Source of the DNA: Rhizaria sp. SCN 62-66
Taxonomy: Eukaryota > Rhizaria, unplaced
Length of the DNA: 64,000 nt
NCBI GenBank assembly: GCA_001724265.1
Contig: MEDY01000019.1
Coordinates: forward strand, 62,001 to 126,000
Direction of reading: 5' to 3'
Shown: positions 61,501-64,000 of the stretch, piece by piece
How the letters are laid out: each line of letters starts with the position of its first letter
Position numbering within the stretch: position 1 is the stretch's first letter
Notes under the pieces: generated by a model
Told to the model about the DNA's origin: nothing
Database searches by the model: none
The model's input: only the letters and a program-made list of their open reading frames with translations
Position numbers and translations under genes: made by a program

Positions 61501-64000
61501 TCCCTCGCGAGCAATACGTCCGTTCCTCACAGCATCGTCAACAGCAGCAGCGTCTCTGGCTCTCCCATGGACAGCACCGACGACACTGCAGCGGCCATTT
61601 CCGCCCGGGCCCCGCGCAACCAGAACTGGCAGAAACTGATGCGCGTCATCAACGCTGAACAGCTGCCCAACAACGACACAGTCACGACTTTTTTACCCCC
61701 GGCCCCGATCTTTTTTACCGGTGCGGCGCCTGCGCCCATCCCCATGTTCACCTTCAGCAACCCCAATAGCAGCTCGAGCTCAAGCGCTGTCAGCGGCTCC
61801 AAGTGGGGCGACGACTCCCCCAACGGCGACGTCGACGCGCGCTCCTTCACCACCGCCGGTGACAACGACACCACGCCCGTAGACCCGGCGCAGGCGCAGT
61901 CGCAGGCTCCGGCGACCCCTATAGTGTCGGCGGCGCTGCCGCGCGGCGTGACGCCGCTCGTCACGGGCGTGCGCACCGCCGAGCGCAGGCGCACGCGCGA
62001 GCGCGAGCGGGCGAGCCAAGCTGCGGGCCGGACAGCGGCGCCTGCGCAGTCGGGGGTTGTGCCTAGCAACCGCAACAACAGGGGCGGCGGCGCCACATTC
62101 GACCCGAGCCCGGCCTGGCAGCGGTCCGTGAGCGCGTCCTCTAGCTCCGACTCCGGCGCCGGACAGGGCATGCTGTTCCGCGGGCTCAGCGCCCCGTTCA
62201 TCGCCACGAACAACAACAGTAACATCAACAACAAAAACAACAACATCAATACGAGCTTTGACGGGGAGTCCGGCGGCGCACCGCGCTCGCGGACGCCCGC
62301 CAGCCCCAGCGGCTCCAACGTCAACGGTGGCGGTAACAACACGCCCCCAGTTGCGGTGCCCAAGTTCTCCGTGATGTCGCCGAGCTCGCTCTCGCGCTTT
62401 GTCGCCACCGCCACCGCCACAGCGGACTCCACCGCAACCGCGACCGCCTTGCGCAGCAACGGCTCGTCGAGCAAGATCCGCTTTGGCGGGCGCGCTCGCG
62501 CCCCGTCGACGACGTCCACCACGACGACCACAGCGTGCACTGAGCGCGCCCCGCGCCCGCCGCGCCCGCTGCCGCGCGAGACCGCCCGCGCGCGCGCGCG
62601 CGAGGCCCGCCAGCGGCTGCGCATCCTGCTGCTGGCGGACCGCTGGGGCGAGCATGCGCGTGCCAGCCAGCGCGTGTACAGCGCAACCGTGGGCTACGCG
62701 CTGCCGCCGCCTGCCAACGCGCTGACGACCATGACGGGCTACCTCGCACCCGCCGGCAAGGGCAGCGTGTCTTCGGGCTCGGGCCCCAGCGGCAATGCCC
62801 CGGGCTACCGACGCGCGACGTCGGGCGCCGGCAGCTCTGCGGGCACGAGCTCCGGCGGAGGCGGCGGCGGCGGCGGTGGCGCGGGTGTGGGCGGGCCGGG
62901 CGACGCGGGCGGCCGCGGCAAGGACTCCGGTCTGCGCCTCATGATCGGCCTCCGCGCGCTGCCTGCGCTAGGCTCGGTACAGCTCGCCAAGGAGGTCGAC
63001 CCACAGAACATGCTGCTGGTCACCGGCGAGGACGCGACGCCCTGCCCCACGGCGCCGCTGATCGCGCGCATTCGCACAGAGGCGTCCGCTGCGGCCGTGC
63101 GCGAGGCGAAGCGCGCGGCCTCCGCCGCCACCAACGCGTACCAGCAGCGCCGACGCCGCGCGCTTGGCCGCGGCGGCGCGTTCGGCGGGTCCAGCGGGGA
63201 CTCGTCCCCGACCTCGCCGGGTGCCGGCGACGACGACGGGCTCGACGCGGCGACGTCGCAGTGGCTTCGCAACACGCGCCGCGGCCCGCTCGACGGCGGC
63301 GGCACGCAGGCGGCGCGTTGGGGCGAGGACACGGAGGATAGCTCGCCCACGACGCCCAGTTCGCCGACCCCCGGGGTCGAGCGCCAAGGCGCGCGCAGCC
63401 GCGTCACGCAGCAGCCATCGCGGCAGCAGCACCAGCTGCAGCTCCCGGGCGCGCGCGGCCAGGTCGGTCTATCTTCGTACAGCGCGGCCAACAGCAGCGC
63501 GAGCGCGCTAAGCCCACGCAGCAGCGGGCAGCCGCCGCGGTTCCCGCGCCACTTGTCGATCGAGCGCAACCTGTCGATCGACCGCGCGCCCTCGGTGCTG
63601 TCCCCCGGCCGCGGCATGCTGGCCAGCCCCACCACGACGGTCTCGACGCTTGGCGGCAGCACGTTTGGCGGGTCCGCGGTCACCTCGGTCAACACCAGCA
63701 GCAACAACGGCGGTCCGGGCGTGTTCCGCGTCATTCCCGCCTCTTTACCGGGCACTTCGGCGCCGTTGCTTGCGACGGCCTCGCGCGGGCCTCGGCCGTC
63801 GGCCGCAAGTCTCGCTGGCAGTAGCAGTAGCAGCAGCCACTTCAACAACAGCAGCAGTAGCAGCACTACTGGTGGCAGCGGCAGCGGTGACGCACCGGTG
63901 AGCTCGAACAACAGCGAAGGCTTGGGTGACTCGAAGCAGAAGCAGCAGCAGCAGCAACAACAAGGAGGCACGCCCAGGCACCTGCGCGAGCAATGGCAGC
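37507..64000 (+). CDS. Giant soluble-adenylyl-cyclase-like (ADCY10-like) protein, partial at window edge; contains in-frame TAG
   Basis: One frame runs from ATG 37507 to the window end, interrupted only by TAG at 45823: more than 8,830 codons with no intron and no other stop. The N-terminus MGCSAS fits N-myristoylation plus Cys3 palmitoylation. Cyclase C1 begins at about 72 (FIDVSGF, Asp77; GGDVIKFAGDA, Lys125, Asp129), is broken by about 1,900 low-complexity residues, and resumes at about 2064-2190. C2 is at about 2215-2390 (FAKLVG, FKIVFGMP, IGVATGPVFVGN, EYTAVGSTVILAAR). The ATPase module is GRDPEVAEVL with a degenerate P-loop GSGRS (about 4913), PLLNDFL, VIVVTGAEWLD (about 5593), then a winged-helix-like QRRKMHLLCARAL. 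The order C1-C2-ATPase-helical tail is that of ADCY10. The C-terminal 2,500 residues contain helical regions and low complexity. Cyclic-AMP synthesis is likely ancestral but uncertain here. Confidence 0.85.
39780..39865 (+). repeat. AAC-rich poly-Asn tract in the giant cyclase
   Basis: AAC runs encoding Asn lie between an acidic D/E block and a Lys/Ala-rich block, inside the large insert that splits cyclase domain C1. Comparable Asn tracts occur at 40136-40165 and 41376-41412. Confidence 0.85.
45823..45825 (+). other. In-frame TAG in the giant cyclase gene (candidate sense codon)
   Basis: The codons read CTG CCG CCG TCG TAG CCG CGG ACT CAG CTG CAG. The same frame then stays open for more than 6,000 codons. 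The cyclase domains lie before it and their usual partner ATPase lies after it. Confidence 0.75.

Overview
This is a piece of a gene-dense nuclear genome from a eukaryotic microbe, probably a flagellate. The supporting signs are spliceosomal introns, large intronless genes, very GC-rich coding DNA set in AT-rich spacers, abundant Asn/Ala/Ser/Gln/His homopolymer runs, ER, splicing, snoRNP and lipid-droplet genes, and an SF-assemblin (flagellar rootlet fibre) gene. I cannot name the lineage from this sequence.

Layout, left to right: a secreted thioredoxin-like protein with an acidic repeat tail (+) and an FKBP/EF-hand protein (+), both entering the secretory pathway; NAF1, an H/ACA snoRNP assembly factor (-); a ZnT-like His-rich membrane protein (+); PEPD, a proline dipeptidase with four exons (-); a TMEM135-like protein (+); a decayed minus-strand gene relic; a makorin-type RING/CCCH protein (+); a ~1,970-residue repeat surface protein with three exons (-); a SMYD-type SET/MYND protein (-); a LENG1/CIR_N nuclear protein with two exons (+); CDP-diacylglycerol synthase with three exons (-); DGAT1 (+); SF-assemblin with two exons (-); and a giant soluble-adenylyl-cyclase-like (ADCY10-like) gene (+). 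The last gene starts at 37507 and is still open at the window edge, more than 8,800 codons later. Many neighbours are head to head and share short AT-rich promoters.

The main discovery candidate is the genetic code. Thirteen genes have a visible end: seven stop at TAA, six at TGA, none at TAG. Three genes instead carry a TAG inside an otherwise continuous frame: a His-Gly repeat of the ZnT-like protein (6156), the interior of a SET/MYND protein (27328, minus strand), and between the cyclase and ATPase modules of the giant cyclase (45823). In each case coding-quality sequence continues in the same frame on both sides. UAG therefore looks like a rare sense codon, with Gln as the best guess. A fourth apparent case (28644) proved to be an intron acceptor, so splicing is the main alternative to exclude.

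The second candidate is the giant cyclase. It has an N-terminal MGCSAS lipidation signal, about 1,900 residues inserted inside the first cyclase domain, replacements at expected catalytic positions, and a STAND-type ATPase whose Walker A and B motifs are both degenerate. Introns use an unusual GT-N-C-G-Y donor. All splice models and protein calls were made by eye.
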